The notes beneath the pieces are model-generated. The model did no database searches. It saw nothing but the letters and a program-made list of their open reading frames with translations, and was not told where the DNA came from. From Candidatus Rhodoluna planktonica (GTDB taxonomy: Bacteria > Actinomycetota > Actinomycetes > Actinomycetales > Microbacteriaceae), in assembly GCF_001854225.1 (NCBI RefSeq), contig NZ_CP015208.1:310001-374000 (forward strand): DNA of 64,000 bases, written 5' to 3'. The position numbers and the translations under genes were made by a program. This document shows positions 53,727 to 63,600 of this stretch, piece by piece. Position 1 is the stretch's first letter, and each line of letters begins with the position of its first letter.

Positions 53727-55534
53727 TGGCACATTTACTCGGCGCTGAGCAAATCTCACTGGAATATCCGACGAAAAAGGTATTTTCCGGCATCACAATT
53801 GGCCTCAATGAGGGTGACCGAATTGGAATTGTGGGTCGAAACGGTGATGGAAAGTCAACTCTGCTGAAAGTCTTGGCAAAAGATTTGGCAGTCGACAGCG
53901 GCCGAGTCACTCATCGAAATGGCCTATCTATCGGAATGCTCGATCAGAGTGACGTGCTAGATCAGGAACTGACGGTTGGGGTTGCCGTGGTAGGTAACCG
54001 ACCAGATCACGAGTGGGCCTCTGATCCCAAAATTCGCGATGTGATTTCAGGTCTTTTAGGTGACCTTGACTGGAGTGCAAAAGTAGGTGACCTAAGTGGT
54101 GGTCAACGTCGCCGAGTCGCACTTGCCAAACTGCTAGCCCAAGAACTCGACGTGCTCTTCTTAGACGAGCCCACAAACCACTTGGATGTTGAGGGTGTCG
54201 CTTGGCTAGCCGGTCACCTAAGCAAGAGATGGGCTGCCAATGCCGGCGGGCTGATTGTGGTCACTCACGATCGGTGGTTTCTAGATGCTGTCTGCAATCT
54301 CACCTGGGAACTGCACGATGGCGTCATCGAACCTTTTGAGGGTGGTTATGCAGCCTATGTTTTGCAGCGCGCTGAAAGAGATCGAAGTGCCGCGGCCTCG
54401 GAGGCTAGACGTCAAAACTTGCTGCGCAAAGAATTGGCTTGGCTTCGACGTGGGGCACCGGCTCGAACCACAAAACCGAAATTTAGGTTAGATGCCGCAG
54501 CTGAGTTGATCAGCGATGTGCCTCCGCTGCGAGACAAGGTTGCGCTCTCGAAACTGGCCACTGCAAGACTCGGAAAAGACGTAGTCGACATCGAAGATTT
54601 GAGCTACGAAATCGAAAACAAAAACATTCTTCGGGATGTCACCTGGAGGCTTGGCCCCGGAGATCGGGTTGGCCTGCTGGGAATTAACGGAGCGGGTAAA
54701 ACTACAATGCTGCGCCTGATCGAGGGTCAGCTCAAGCCAACCTCTGGAAAAATCAAGCTTGGCAAGACCGTAAAAATAGCTACCCTGAGCCAAGAAGTAC
54801 GCGAACTTGACCAGTTTCACGGCGAGCGAATTTTTAATTTGATTGCTCGCGAAAAATCGACTTTTGTAATTGATAAAAAAGAGGTTTCGCCCGGTCAATT
54901 GGTCGAGCAACTCGGCTTTACTCAAGCGCAGTTGCAAACACCAATTGAGGATCTCAGCGGCGGTCAGCGGCGTCGACTGCAGTTTTTGAGATTGCTTTTT
55001 GGCGAGCCGAACGTTCTGATCTTGGATGAACCAACCAACGATTTAGACACCGACATTCTTACCGCGATGGAGGACCTACTCGACAGTTGGCCAGGGACTC
55101 TAATTGTGGTTAGCCACGATCGTTACCTGCTGGAAAGAGTGACCGACGATCAGTTTGCTCTAATGGGTGACGGCTCGCTCCGCCATTTGACCGGAGGAGT
55201 GGACCAATACCTCGAACTGCGTCGCCATTCGCTGTTGACCGGTGCAGCCAGCAACTCAAAATTGGCAGCCAGTTCCGAAGATTCCAAATCGAGCAAGCAA
55301 AACTCTTCGCTGAGTGGCGCCGAGCTTCGCGATGCCGAGAAGAATTTGAGTCGAATCGAGCGAGCCTTAGAAAAACTGGCTACTGAAGAGGCAAAGTTGC
55401 ACGCTGAAATGGCTGCTCACGATCAGGGCGATTATCAAGGTCTTGCCATCATGGCTGAGAAACAGAGCGCTTTCAACGAAAAACGTGAGGCGCTCGAAAT
55501 TGAGTGGCTTGAAACTTCAGAATTGCTGCAGTAG
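53726..55534 (+). CDS. ABC-F family ATP-binding protein
   Basis: 602 residues with two ABC domains and no membrane part. Walker A GRNGDGKST and GINGAGKTT; signatures LSGGQRRRVAL and LSGGQRRRLQF; Walker B 'LDVLFLDEPTNHLD' and 'VLILDEPTNDLD'. The charged linker (about 225-280) and a C-terminal coiled coil (about 530-602) fit ABC-F translation factors (Uup/EttA-like). End of the rsmI-to-ABC-F cluster. Confidence 0.93.
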   Translation: MAHLLGAEQISLEYPTKKVFSGITIGLNEGDRIGIVGRNGDGKSTLLKVLAKDLAVDSGRVTHRNGLSIGMLDQSDVLDQELTVGVAVVGNRPDHEWASDPKIRDVISGLLGDLDWSAKVGDLSGGQRRRVALAKLLAQELDVLFLDEPTNHLDVEGVAWLAGHLSKRWAANAGGLIVVTHDRWFLDAVCNLTWELHDGVIEPFEGGYAAYVLQRAERDRSAAASEARRQNLLRKELAWLRRGAPARTTKPKFRLDAAAELISDVPPLRDKVALSKLATARLGKDVVDIEDLSYEIENKNILRDVTWRLGPGDRVGLLGINGAGKTTMLRLIEGQLKPTSGKIKLGKTVKIATLSQEVRELDQFHGERIFNLIAREKSTFVIDKKEVSPGQLVEQLGFTQAQLQTPIEDLSGGQRRRLQFLRLLFGEPNVLILDEPTNDLDTDILTAMEDLLDSWPGTLIVVSHDRYLLERVTDDQFALMGDGSLRHLTGGVDQYLELRRHSLLTGAASNSKLAASSEDSKSSKQNSSLSGAELRDAEKNLSRIERALEKLATEEAKLHAEMAAHDQGDYQGLAIMAEKQSAFNEKREALEIEWLETSELLQ

Positions 55535-55586
55535 GTCGCTTAATTTCTGGCAGACTATAGAGGCAATCTCAGAAATGGGATTGCGT

Positions 55587-55657
55587 TGCTCCATGGTGTA
55601 ATGGCAGCACGACGCCCTTTGGAGGCGTTTGTCTAGGTTCGAGTCCTAGTGGAGCAG
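55587..55657 (+). tRNA. tRNA-Gln (anticodon TTG)
   Basis: 71-nt cloverleaf: acceptor TGCTCCA/TGGAGCA, anticodon stem ACGCC/GGCGT with loop CTTTGGA (anticodon TTG), T-arm CTAGG-TTCGAGT-CCTAG. CCA not encoded. TATAG near 55556 could be its -10. Confidence 0.95.
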
Positions 55658-55680
55658 CAAAACAAAAGGTCAGGAGCGCG

Positions 55681-57105
55681 ATGTCGGAACAGCATCTTGC
55701 AGTAGTCGTTCTGGCTGCTGGCGAGGGCACTCGCATGCGTTCCAGTAAACCCAAGGTCATGCACGAGTTAGCGGGCTTACCTCTTCTCGGTCACGCTTTG
55801 GCAACCGCATCTTCGCTAGATGCCGCATTCGTAGTTCCCGTCGTTCGATACCAAAAAGAGCTAATTAGCGACTACATCAAAGCTTTTTACCCAAACGCTC
55901 TTATTGCCGAACAGGATGAAATTCCCGGCACCGGCCGAGCGGTCGAGTGCGCTTTGGCATCCTTGCCTGCTGACTTCAACGGAGCCGTAATCGTAACCAG
56001 CGGCGATGTGCCGCTGCTAGATGTTGCCACCCTTGAGTCATTGCTTGAGGCTCACCTAAACGGCGGCTACTCCGCGACGGTGCTCACCGCAGTAGTCGAA
56101 GATCCGACTGGCTACGGACGCGTGATGCGAAGCAACGATGGCAAGTTCATCGAAATCGTTGAACATCGAGATGCTGACGCTAAGCAGCTGGAAATCAATG
56201 AAGTAAACGCCGGTGTTTATGTGTTTGACGCCGCCGCGCTGCGCGAGGCGCTCGGCAAAGTAGGATCACACAACGCTCAAGGTGAAAAGTATCTGACCGA
56301 TGCTGCAGCCGAGATTCTTCGAGCCAAAAAGAAAGTTCAGGCGCTCGCAGTTAGCGACAACTGGCTAGTTGCCGGTATCAACGATCGCGTCCAACTCAGT
56401 GAAGTTGCAGCCGAACTCAACTACAGAATTTGTGAAGCATGGCAGCTCGCCGGAGTCACCATCCTCGACCCAAGTTCAACCTTTATCGATGTCACAGTTC
56501 AGTTGGGTGAAGACGTGACTTTGCTGCCGGGCACCCACCTCAAGGGCCTAACCAAGGTTGCTCAGGGAGCCACCGTCGGACCTGAAGTTTTCATGGTTGA
56601 CAGCGCGGTGGGCGAATCTGCCACAGTTGTAAAGTCGCACGTCACAGGCTCGATTATCGACGCCAACGCATCGGTTGGCCCATTTGCGTTTCTACGTGCC
56701 GGAACAGAATTGGGTGAAGGCGGAAAAATTGGTACTTTCGTTGAAACCAAGAATGCCAAAATAGGCCCCGGCAGTAAGGTTCCGCACCTGAGCTACGTTG
56801 GAGATGCCGAGATTGGTGAGCAGTCAAACATCGGTGCTGGCACAATTTTTGCCAATTACGACGGCGTCAACAAACATCGCAGCAAGATTGGTTCACACGT
56901 AAGAAGTGGGTCACACAACGTCTTTGTCGCTCCGGTAACCATCGGAGACGGCGCATATACCGCAGCGGGAACAGTGGTTCGTAAAGACGTAAGTCCCGGA
57001 GATTTAGCAATGAATGTTGCGCCGCAAAGAAACATTGCCGATTGGGTTATTGCCAAGCGAGCCGGCTCAAAAGCCGCTGAAGCAGCCCAAAAAGCCAACA
57101 ACTAG
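55681..57105 (+). CDS. glmU: bifunctional GlcNAc-1-P uridylyltransferase / GlcN-1-P acetyltransferase
   Basis: 474 residues making UDP-GlcNAc for peptidoglycan. N-domain pyrophosphorylase motif 'LAAGEGTRMRSSKPKVMHEL' (11-30); C-domain left-handed beta-helix with hexapeptide repeats and 'NYDGVNKHRSKIG' active-site segment. Starts 23 nt after tRNA-Gln, behind AGGAG, and may share its transcript. Confidence 0.97.
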   Translation: MSEQHLAVVVLAAGEGTRMRSSKPKVMHELAGLPLLGHALATASSLDAAFVVPVVRYQKELISDYIKAFYPNALIAEQDEIPGTGRAVECALASLPADFNGAVIVTSGDVPLLDVATLESLLEAHLNGGYSATVLTAVVEDPTGYGRVMRSNDGKFIEIVEHRDADAKQLEINEVNAGVYVFDAAALREALGKVGSHNAQGEKYLTDAAAEILRAKKKVQALAVSDNWLVAGINDRVQLSEVAAELNYRICEAWQLAGVTILDPSSTFIDVTVQLGEDVTLLPGTHLKGLTKVAQGATVGPEVFMVDSAVGESATVVKSHVTGSIIDANASVGPFAFLRAGTELGEGGKIGTFVETKNAKIGPGSKVPHLSYVGDAEIGEQSNIGAGTIFANYDGVNKHRSKIGSHVRSGSHNVFVAPVTIGDGAYTAAGTVVRKDVSPGDLAMNVAPQRNIADWVIAKRAGSKAAEAAQKANN

Positions 57106-57121
57106 AAATCGGGAGTCCACT

Positions 57122-58096
57122 TTGGAAATTACTACCAGCAACTCAAAGAAACTGGTCATCGTTAGTGGACGTGCGCATCCGGGGTTGGCCGCTGAAGTGG
57201 CTGAAATTTTGGGAACAGAAGTTCTACCTACCACTGCCTACGACTTTGCCAACGGTGAAACTTTCGTTCGGTACGAAGAAAGTGTTCGCGGCGTTGACGC
57301 GTTCGTTATTCAGTCGCATGCCGCCGGCATAAACAACTGGGTCATGGAGCAGTTGCTGATGGTCGATGCTCTAAAGCGAGCTAGTGCCAAGCGCATCACT
57401 GTCGTGGCGCCGTTCTTTCCCTATGCTCGTCAGGACAAAAAGCACAAGGGCCGCGAGCCTATTTCGGCTCGCTTGATGACTGACCTTTTCAAAGCGGCCG
57501 GTGCCAACCGAATCATGTCGGTAGATTTGCACACTCCTCAGATTCAAGGTTTCTTCGATGGTCCGGTAGACCACCTTTGGGCTTTGCCGATGTTGGCTGA
57601 TTACGTGGCTCAAAAGTACAGCAGTGAAGAGCTGACTGTGGTTTCACCAGACTCGGGTCGAGTACGAGTGGCCGACATCTGGGCTGAGCGTCTTGGCACA
57701 CCTTTGGCGATTATTCACAAACGTCGCGATCCAGATCGTCCAAACCAGGTCGAAGCTCACGAGTTGGTCGGTGATGTTTCCGGACGAACTTGTTTGCTAG
57801 TAGATGACATGATCGATACCGCTGGCACAATCGTCGCAGCGGCTAAGGCACTTAAAGACAATGGCGCAGCGAAAGTCATTGTTGCGGCAACCCACGCTGT
57901 CTTCTCAAATCCAGCAGTCGAACGACTATCAAATGGTGTAGTTGACGAGGTTATTGTCACCAATACCTTGCCTCTGACCGAAGATAAAATTTTCGACAAT
58001 TTGACAGTACTATCAATCGCACCGTTGATTGCTGCGGCAATTAGTGCAGTCTTTGGCGATGACTCAGTCAACAAACTTTTCCCCGGCCACGCCTAA
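57122..58096 (+). CDS. prs: ribose-phosphate pyrophosphokinase
   Basis: 324 residues. PRPP synthase: 'FFPYARQDKKHKGREPISAR' (ATP loop), 'VVSPDSGRVRVADIWAERLG' and the PRPP-binding 'LLVDDMIDTAGTIV'. The TTG at 57122 follows GGGAG by 6 nt and gives the standard N-terminus. Genes order glmU-prs is widely conserved. The 3' end overlaps the permease start by 38 nt. Confidence 0.97.
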   Translation: MEITTSNSKKLVIVSGRAHPGLAAEVAEILGTEVLPTTAYDFANGETFVRYEESVRGVDAFVIQSHAAGINNWVMEQLLMVDALKRASAKRITVVAPFFPYARQDKKHKGREPISARLMTDLFKAAGANRIMSVDLHTPQIQGFFDGPVDHLWALPMLADYVAQKYSSEELTVVSPDSGRVRVADIWAERLGTPLAIIHKRRDPDRPNQVEAHELVGDVSGRTCLLVDDMIDTAGTIVAAAKALKDNGAAKVIVAATHAVFSNPAVERLSNGVVDEVIVTNTLPLTEDKIFDNLTVLSIAPLIAAAISAVFGDDSVNKLFPGHA

Positions 58097-59318
58097 ACAG
58101 CAGATCGGGCTGGTTTCAGCCGTTGCGATTGGCACAGCCTCGATGGTTGGCGCCGGGGTATTCGTTGTGTTTCGCGATGCCGTTCTACTCGCTGGTCCTT
58201 GGTTTTATTTGGCACTATTCTTGGCGGCTGTTCTTGCTTCACTAAATGCGGCTGCGGTTTACCAGTTGGCCGCTCAGGTCGCTAAACCGGGTGGAGTGTA
58301 TGCATACGCTCGAAAGTACCTGAACGAAACCTGGTCATTCATCGCTGGTTTTTCCTTTGTCGCCGGGAAAATCGCCTCAATTGGGGCAATTGGGCTGGTA
58401 GTCGCTTCGTATTTGAACTCGACTTTTTCGGTACCACTGGCAATCGCCTTGATTTTCTTGCTAACGGCCTTAAATATTTTTGGCATCCAACGCACTGCTA
58501 CGGCAGCCAAATTAATTTCAATTTCGGTGATTGGTTTTTTTCTGGTTGCAATTTTGCTTGGCTTCGGTCGGGTTGATCAGTTGAATTGGTCAAACTTAGA
58601 TTTGACCTTCACTTCTAATCCTGACGATGCATTCTTCGCGACACTGTCGGCTACCAGTGTGCTGTTTTTTGCCTTTGCCGGATATGCGCGGGTTGCCACG
58701 CTCGGTGATGATGTGATCAACCCGAAGAAAAATATTCCGAAGGCCATTCTGATTTCACTAATCCTCGTTGTTTTTCTATACGCCGCGATCGCTGCGCTGC
58801 TAATTCTGCAGCTGGGCAGTGAGCTCTTGATTAGCGAGGCACCGATGGCTTCGCTGTTTACGAACATGGGGTTGTCGATCGACCCCGTTGTTTCGCTAAT
58901 GGTTTCTATAGCGGGCCTCGGCTCGATGCTGGCTCTGCTAGCTGGGGTTTCTCGAACTGCCGCCGAAATGGCAAGCGATCGGGAGCTTCCGCAGGTCTTT
59001 TCACGCAAAAATCGCTTTGGATCTCCATGGCTGGCTGAGTTGGTGGTTGCTTCCGGAGCTTGCGTCTTAGTCATGACTGGGCAGTTGATTTGGGTCATCG
59101 GATTCAGCTCATTTTCGGTTTTGCTCTACTACGCGGTCGGTCAGTTTTCTGCCCTGCGCCAACCAATGATCGAACGTACGATGCCTAAAAATCTGAACTG
59201 GCTTGGCCTAGCCCTGGCACTAGTAGTCGCTATTTCAGTTCCTGGCCCTGCGTTATTGGTCTCAGGCTTGCTGCTGGCTCTGGTTCTCGGCTTGCGCAAG
59301 ATGGTTCGCCGCGCCTAA
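58059..59318 (+). CDS. APC-family amino acid permease
   Basis: 419 residues with about twelve membrane helices. The first helix carries the APC signature 'GTASMVGAGVFVVF'; helix 6 region 'LFFAFAGYARVATLGDDVIN' is typical. Substrate not predictable. The ATG at 58059 lies inside the prs 3' end; the next frame residues (TPKQQIGLVSAVAIG) fit the family N-terminus, so the 38-nt overlap appears real. Confidence 0.9.
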   Translation: MTQSTNFSPATPKQQIGLVSAVAIGTASMVGAGVFVVFRDAVLLAGPWFYLALFLAAVLASLNAAAVYQLAAQVAKPGGVYAYARKYLNETWSFIAGFSFVAGKIASIGAIGLVVASYLNSTFSVPLAIALIFLLTALNIFGIQRTATAAKLISISVIGFFLVAILLGFGRVDQLNWSNLDLTFTSNPDDAFFATLSATSVLFFAFAGYARVATLGDDVINPKKNIPKAILISLILVVFLYAAIAALLILQLGSELLISEAPMASLFTNMGLSIDPVVSLMVSIAGLGSMLALLAGVSRTAAEMASDRELPQVFSRKNRFGSPWLAELVVASGACVLVMTGQLIWVIGFSSFSVLLYYAVGQFSALRQPMIERTMPKNLNWLGLALALVVAISVPGPALLVSGLLLALVLGLRKMVRRA

Positions 59319-59321
59319 ACT
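59292..59321 (+). promoter_or_regulatory. predicted rplY promoter
   Basis: TTGCGC (59292-59297), 18-nt spacer, TAAACT (59316-59321), which includes the permease stop codon. This would give a leader of about 140 nt. Confidence 0.45.
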
Positions 59322-59327
59322 AGGGCA

Positions 59328-59467
59328 AGACAACGGCGAGGGTCGCAGAGCGACCGTTATCGACGGGGTATCAAGTCAAATTCAGACCTAATCCTCGCGT
59401 TCAACGCTTGAGTTGATTTCAAAAAACTTGAATCACAAAATTTGAAACAAAAAAACTAAGGATAAAA
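59328..59467 (+). promoter_or_regulatory. rplY 5' leader with hairpin
   Basis: About 140 nt without a gene. It contains a perfect GGTCGC-AGA-GCGACC hairpin at 59341-59355 and an A-rich stretch before a weak AAGGA site and the rplY ATG. Could host regulation of L25 synthesis; no known leader class recognised. Confidence 0.35.
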
Positions 59468-60046
59468 ATGTCAGACGCAGCAAAGATTGTCGGCGAAGTT
59501 CGTAACTCATTCGGCAAAGGCGCAGCTCGCAAGTTTCGCGCAGCCGGCCGCACCCCAGCAGTAATTTACGGTCACGGCACCGAAGCGCGCCACATCACCT
59601 TGCCAGCCCACGAAATTGCTTTGGTATTGCGCCACAAGAATGCCTTGCTTGATCTAACCATCGACGGCAAGACCGAGCAGGTTCTAGTAAAGAGCGCCTC
59701 AAAAGACCCAGTGACTCAGATTATCGAGCACATTGACTTGGTCACCTTGGTAAAGGGTGAGCGCGTTCACGTTGAGGTTCCAGTTCACGTTATTGGCGAA
59801 TCAATGGGTGGAACCATTGTTGAGGTCGAGCACAAGACTCTAAAGATCGAAGCTGACGCAACTGCAATTCCAGAATTCGTCGAGATCCACGTCACCAAAG
59901 AAAACGGTGCTGGAACCCACATCACTGCTGCCGATGTTAAGTTGCCTGCAGGCGCAAAGCTTGATTTTGCCGCCGATGAATTGATTGCAACCGTAGTTGC
60001 AACCAAGGCGGGTCACGCTGAAGAACTAGCGGAAGCAAACAGCTAA
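59468..60046 (+). CDS. rplY: 50S ribosomal protein L25 (CTC/TL5 type)
   Basis: 192 residues: N-terminal L25 domain (1-92, 'VRNSFGKGAARKFRAAGRTP') binding 5S rRNA, plus the C-terminal TL5 beta domain of the general-stress CTC form. Followed by pth, as is usual. Confidence 0.96.
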   Translation: MSDAAKIVGEVRNSFGKGAARKFRAAGRTPAVIYGHGTEARHITLPAHEIALVLRHKNALLDLTIDGKTEQVLVKSASKDPVTQIIEHIDLVTLVKGERVHVEVPVHVIGESMGGTIVEVEHKTLKIEADATAIPEFVEIHVTKENGAGTHITAADVKLPAGAKLDFAADELIATVVATKAGHAEELAEANS

Positions 60047-60070
60047 GCAAAGTCAGGCAAATTTGCTCTA

Positions 60071-60655
60071 ATGAGTGAAAACTCATACTTAGTAGTCGGG
60101 CTCGGGAATCCTGGGCCCGACTATTCTGCTAATCGGCACAATGTTGGCCAAATGGTAATTTCAGTTCTTGCCGATCGGCTGGGTGCCAATCTCAAAGCAC
60201 ATAAGTCCCTGGCCCTCGCCGCTGAGGCGAGGTTATTTCCGGGCGGGCCAAAATTGATTTTGGCAAAATCGCTGGGTTACATGAACAACTCCGGTGCACC
60301 GGTTTCAAATTTGGCTAAGTTTTACTCGATCAAACCAGATCACATAATCGTCATCCACGATGAGCTAGACATCCCAGCAGAGACTGTACGTGTAAAGTTT
60401 TCGGGCGGACACGGCGGGCACAATGGCCTGCGCGACATCATTTCAGCGTTGGGGACAAATGATTTTGCTCGGATCAGAGTTGGAATTGGTAGGCCGCCGG
60501 GTCACATGGATACGGCTGATTTTGTTCTCAAGGATTTTTCAAGTGCCGAGCGAAAAAATCTACCGGTGACACTTGAGATTGCAGCCGATGCCGCAGAAGC
60601 TATCGTCAAAGATGGCCTGGCAAACGCGCAACAGAAATTCAACTCGACGGAATAA
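60071..60655 (+). CDS. pth: peptidyl-tRNA hydrolase
   Basis: 194 residues. Releases tRNA from stalled peptidyl-tRNA. 'VVGLGNPGPDYSANRHNVGQ' with catalytic His23, 'KSLGYMNNSG' and 'VIHDELDIP' motifs complete. 24 nt after rplY, same transcript likely. Confidence 0.97.
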   Translation: MSENSYLVVGLGNPGPDYSANRHNVGQMVISVLADRLGANLKAHKSLALAAEARLFPGGPKLILAKSLGYMNNSGAPVSNLAKFYSIKPDHIIVIHDELDIPAETVRVKFSGGHGGHNGLRDIISALGTNDFARIRVGIGRPPGHMDTADFVLKDFSSAERKNLPVTLEIAADAAEAIVKDGLANAQQKFNSTE

Positions 60656-60672
60656 CTGATTCTGACGCAGGC

Positions 60673-60678
60673 TTAGAC
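60673..60678 (+). promoter_or_regulatory. leaderless -10 element of mfd
   Basis: TAGACT, 7 nt before the GTG at 60686; no Shine-Dalgarno. Confidence 0.5.
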
Positions 60679-60685
60679 TTACCCT

Positions 60686-63600
60686 GTGAGCGCGCAAAAC
60701 TCTGAGGCCTTTTCGCGCCTTGACGCACTCATTTCAGATTCATACGTATTTACCAAAGTAAAAGCCAAACTCAAATCCAAACGTTTAGATTTGGTTGCTC
60801 CGGTTGGAGCGCATCCAGTTTTGGTTTCAGCTTTTAGTCAGCTTCAGCATGATGAGACTGGTTTCAGCGTGCAGCTGGTTGTGGTTGCTACTGGGCGAGA
60901 GGCCGAGGAAACGGCCGCGGCCCTACGTGCACTCGACGACCGCGCTGAAGTGCTCGAGTTTCCAAGCTGGGAAACCCTGCCGCACGAGAGACTAAGCCCC
61001 AGCCCAGAAACCATCGGCAAGAGACTTCGAGTTTTACACCGACTTCATTCCTTACCGGAAAAACTAGACCATCCGGTGATCGTGCTCTCATCGGTGCGAG
61101 CGGTGCTGCAGCCGGTGGTGGCGCACCTAGCGGATTTCCCTCCGCTGACCCTCAACAGAGGCAGTGAATACAGTCTCATGGAGTTGTCACTGAAGTTGGT
61201 TGAGTTGGCATATTCTCGAGTCGATATGGTGACCAAGCGTGGCGAATTTGCTGTTCGTGGTGGCATCCTGGATATTTTTCCAACCACGGCTGAACACGCC
61301 CAAAGGCTCGAATTCTTCGGGGATGAACTTGACGAGATTCGAGAATTTTCGGTCGCTGATCAACGCTCGTTGCCGACGGATACCGAGCTGCAAAAAGTGG
61401 AAATTTTTGCCGCGCGAGAGATGATCATCACTCCTCAGGTTGCTGCTAAAGCCCGAGAAATGACTCACGAGTTTCCGAACATTTCAACAATGTTGGCCAA
61501 GATTGCCGAGGGCATCCCGGTGGATGGCATGGAGGCCTTGGTGCCAGTGCTCGCAACTGAACTAGTTCCGGTCACCAGTTATTTTCCTCAAAACACAATT
61601 GTCACTTTGCTTTCGCCAGAAAAATCAGCTGCCCGAGCAACAAATTTGGTCGAAACAAACGAAGAGTTTCTGCATGCGGCCTGGGATGCGGCCATAGAGG
61701 GTGCGAACGCCCCGATCGATCTATCGGCCGGTGGGTTTTTCGATCTGGCTGAATTCAAAAAACACCTCGATGATCGCCAGTTGTTTACGGTCAGTCAATT
61801 TGGCGCGGATGACGATTCGCTGATTAATCTTGGCTTTTTCGAGATTCCAAACTTCAAGGGCCTCGACACTACCGCCTCGGACTGGCTTTTGGATCAGCAG
61901 GAGGACGGCTACCAGATTGTTGTCGTAGCCGAGGGGAGCGGTTCAGTTGAGCGACTGAACGAACAGTTCAGTGCCTTGAAGTTGAGAGTTCAAGTGGCGC
62001 AAGGCTCTTTGCGAGCTGGCTTCGTCGCTCCCGACCCAAAGTTGATCGTCATCACCGAGGCCGAGTTCTACGGCAAACATTCTGCTTACGTCAGCCCGCA
62101 GGTTCGAAAGTTGGCGGCCAAGCGAGGTCAAGCGGTAGATCCACTGAGCTTAAAAAAAGGCGATTATGTGGTGCACCAAATTCATGGAATTGGCCGATTC
62201 GTTGAGCTGGTCACCCGTGAAGCAGGCATCGCTCGGCAAAAACACCAGCGCGAGTATTTGCTAATCGAATACGCGCCCAGTAAGCGCGGCTATCCGGGCG
62301 ACACTCTGTTTGTTCCGACCGATCAGCTAGATTTGCTGACCAAATACGTCGGTGGCGAGGCGCCGGTTTTGAGCAAGATGGGTGGCACAGACTGGGCTAA
62401 AGCTAAAGGTAATGCCCGAAAGGCAATCCGAAAAATCGCCATCGACTTAGTGAAGCTTTACAGTGCGCGCATGAAATCAAAGGGGCACGCTTTTGGTCCG
62501 GATACCCCGTGGCAGCGCGAACTTGAAGAGGCTTTTGCCTTCGTTGAAACCCCAGATCAGCTGACCACAATCGAAGAAGTAAAGCGCGACATGGAGCGCG
62601 AAGTGCCGATGGATCGACTATTGGCCGGTGACGTTGGCTACGGTAAAACCGAAATCGCAGTTCGCGCTGCATTCAAAGCAATCCAGGATGGCAAGCAAGT
62701 TGCCATGCTGGTTCCCACCACCTTGTTGGTGCGACAACACACCGACACCTTCGAATCTAGATTTGCTGGATTTCCAGTCAAGGTTCGCTCACTGAGTCGC
62801 TTTCAAACCGAAAAAGAAGTGAAGGAAACCCTGGCCGGGCTGGCCACTGGGGAGATAGACATGGTAATCGGAACTCACCGGTTGCTGTCGAATTCAGTCA
62901 AGTTTAGAAATCTCGGTTTGGTCATTATTGACGAAGAGCAGCGTTTCGGAGTCGAACACAAAGAGAAACTCAAAGATCTAAAACACAATGTTGATGTCCT
63001 AGCAATGTCGGCAACACCAATTCCTCGAACCCTAGAAATGGCAATCACCGGAATCCGTGAGATGTCGACGCTGGCTACTCCACCTGAAGAGCGTCATCCA
63101 ATTTTGACCTACATCGGAAGTTACAGCGATAAGCAGGTTGCCGCTGCTATCAGGAGAGAGCTGCTGCGCGAGGGTCAGGTGTTTTTCGTGCACAACCGGG
63201 TCAGCACGATTGAGAAGGTAGCCAACGATTTGGCCGAGTTGGTGCCCGAGGCGCGAATTGCTGTGGCGCACGGTCAAATGAGTGAGGCTGCGCTCGAGCA
63301 AGTGGTTGTTGATTTCTGGGAAAAGAAATTCGATGTGTTGGTGTCGACAACCATTATTGAAACTGGAATTGACATTCCGAATGCAAACACCTTGATTGTT
63401 GATCGCGCTGAAAATTTTGGCTTGAGTCAGCTGCATCAAATTCGAGGTCGAGTCGGTCGAAGCCGTGAGCGAGCATACGCTTACTTCTTCTACGACCCGG
63501 CCCGGCCACTAAGCGAGACGGCGCACGATCGACTGGCGACAATTGCGCTGAATAATGAGCTTGGCGGCGGTATGCAAATAGCGCTGAAAGATCTAGAGAT

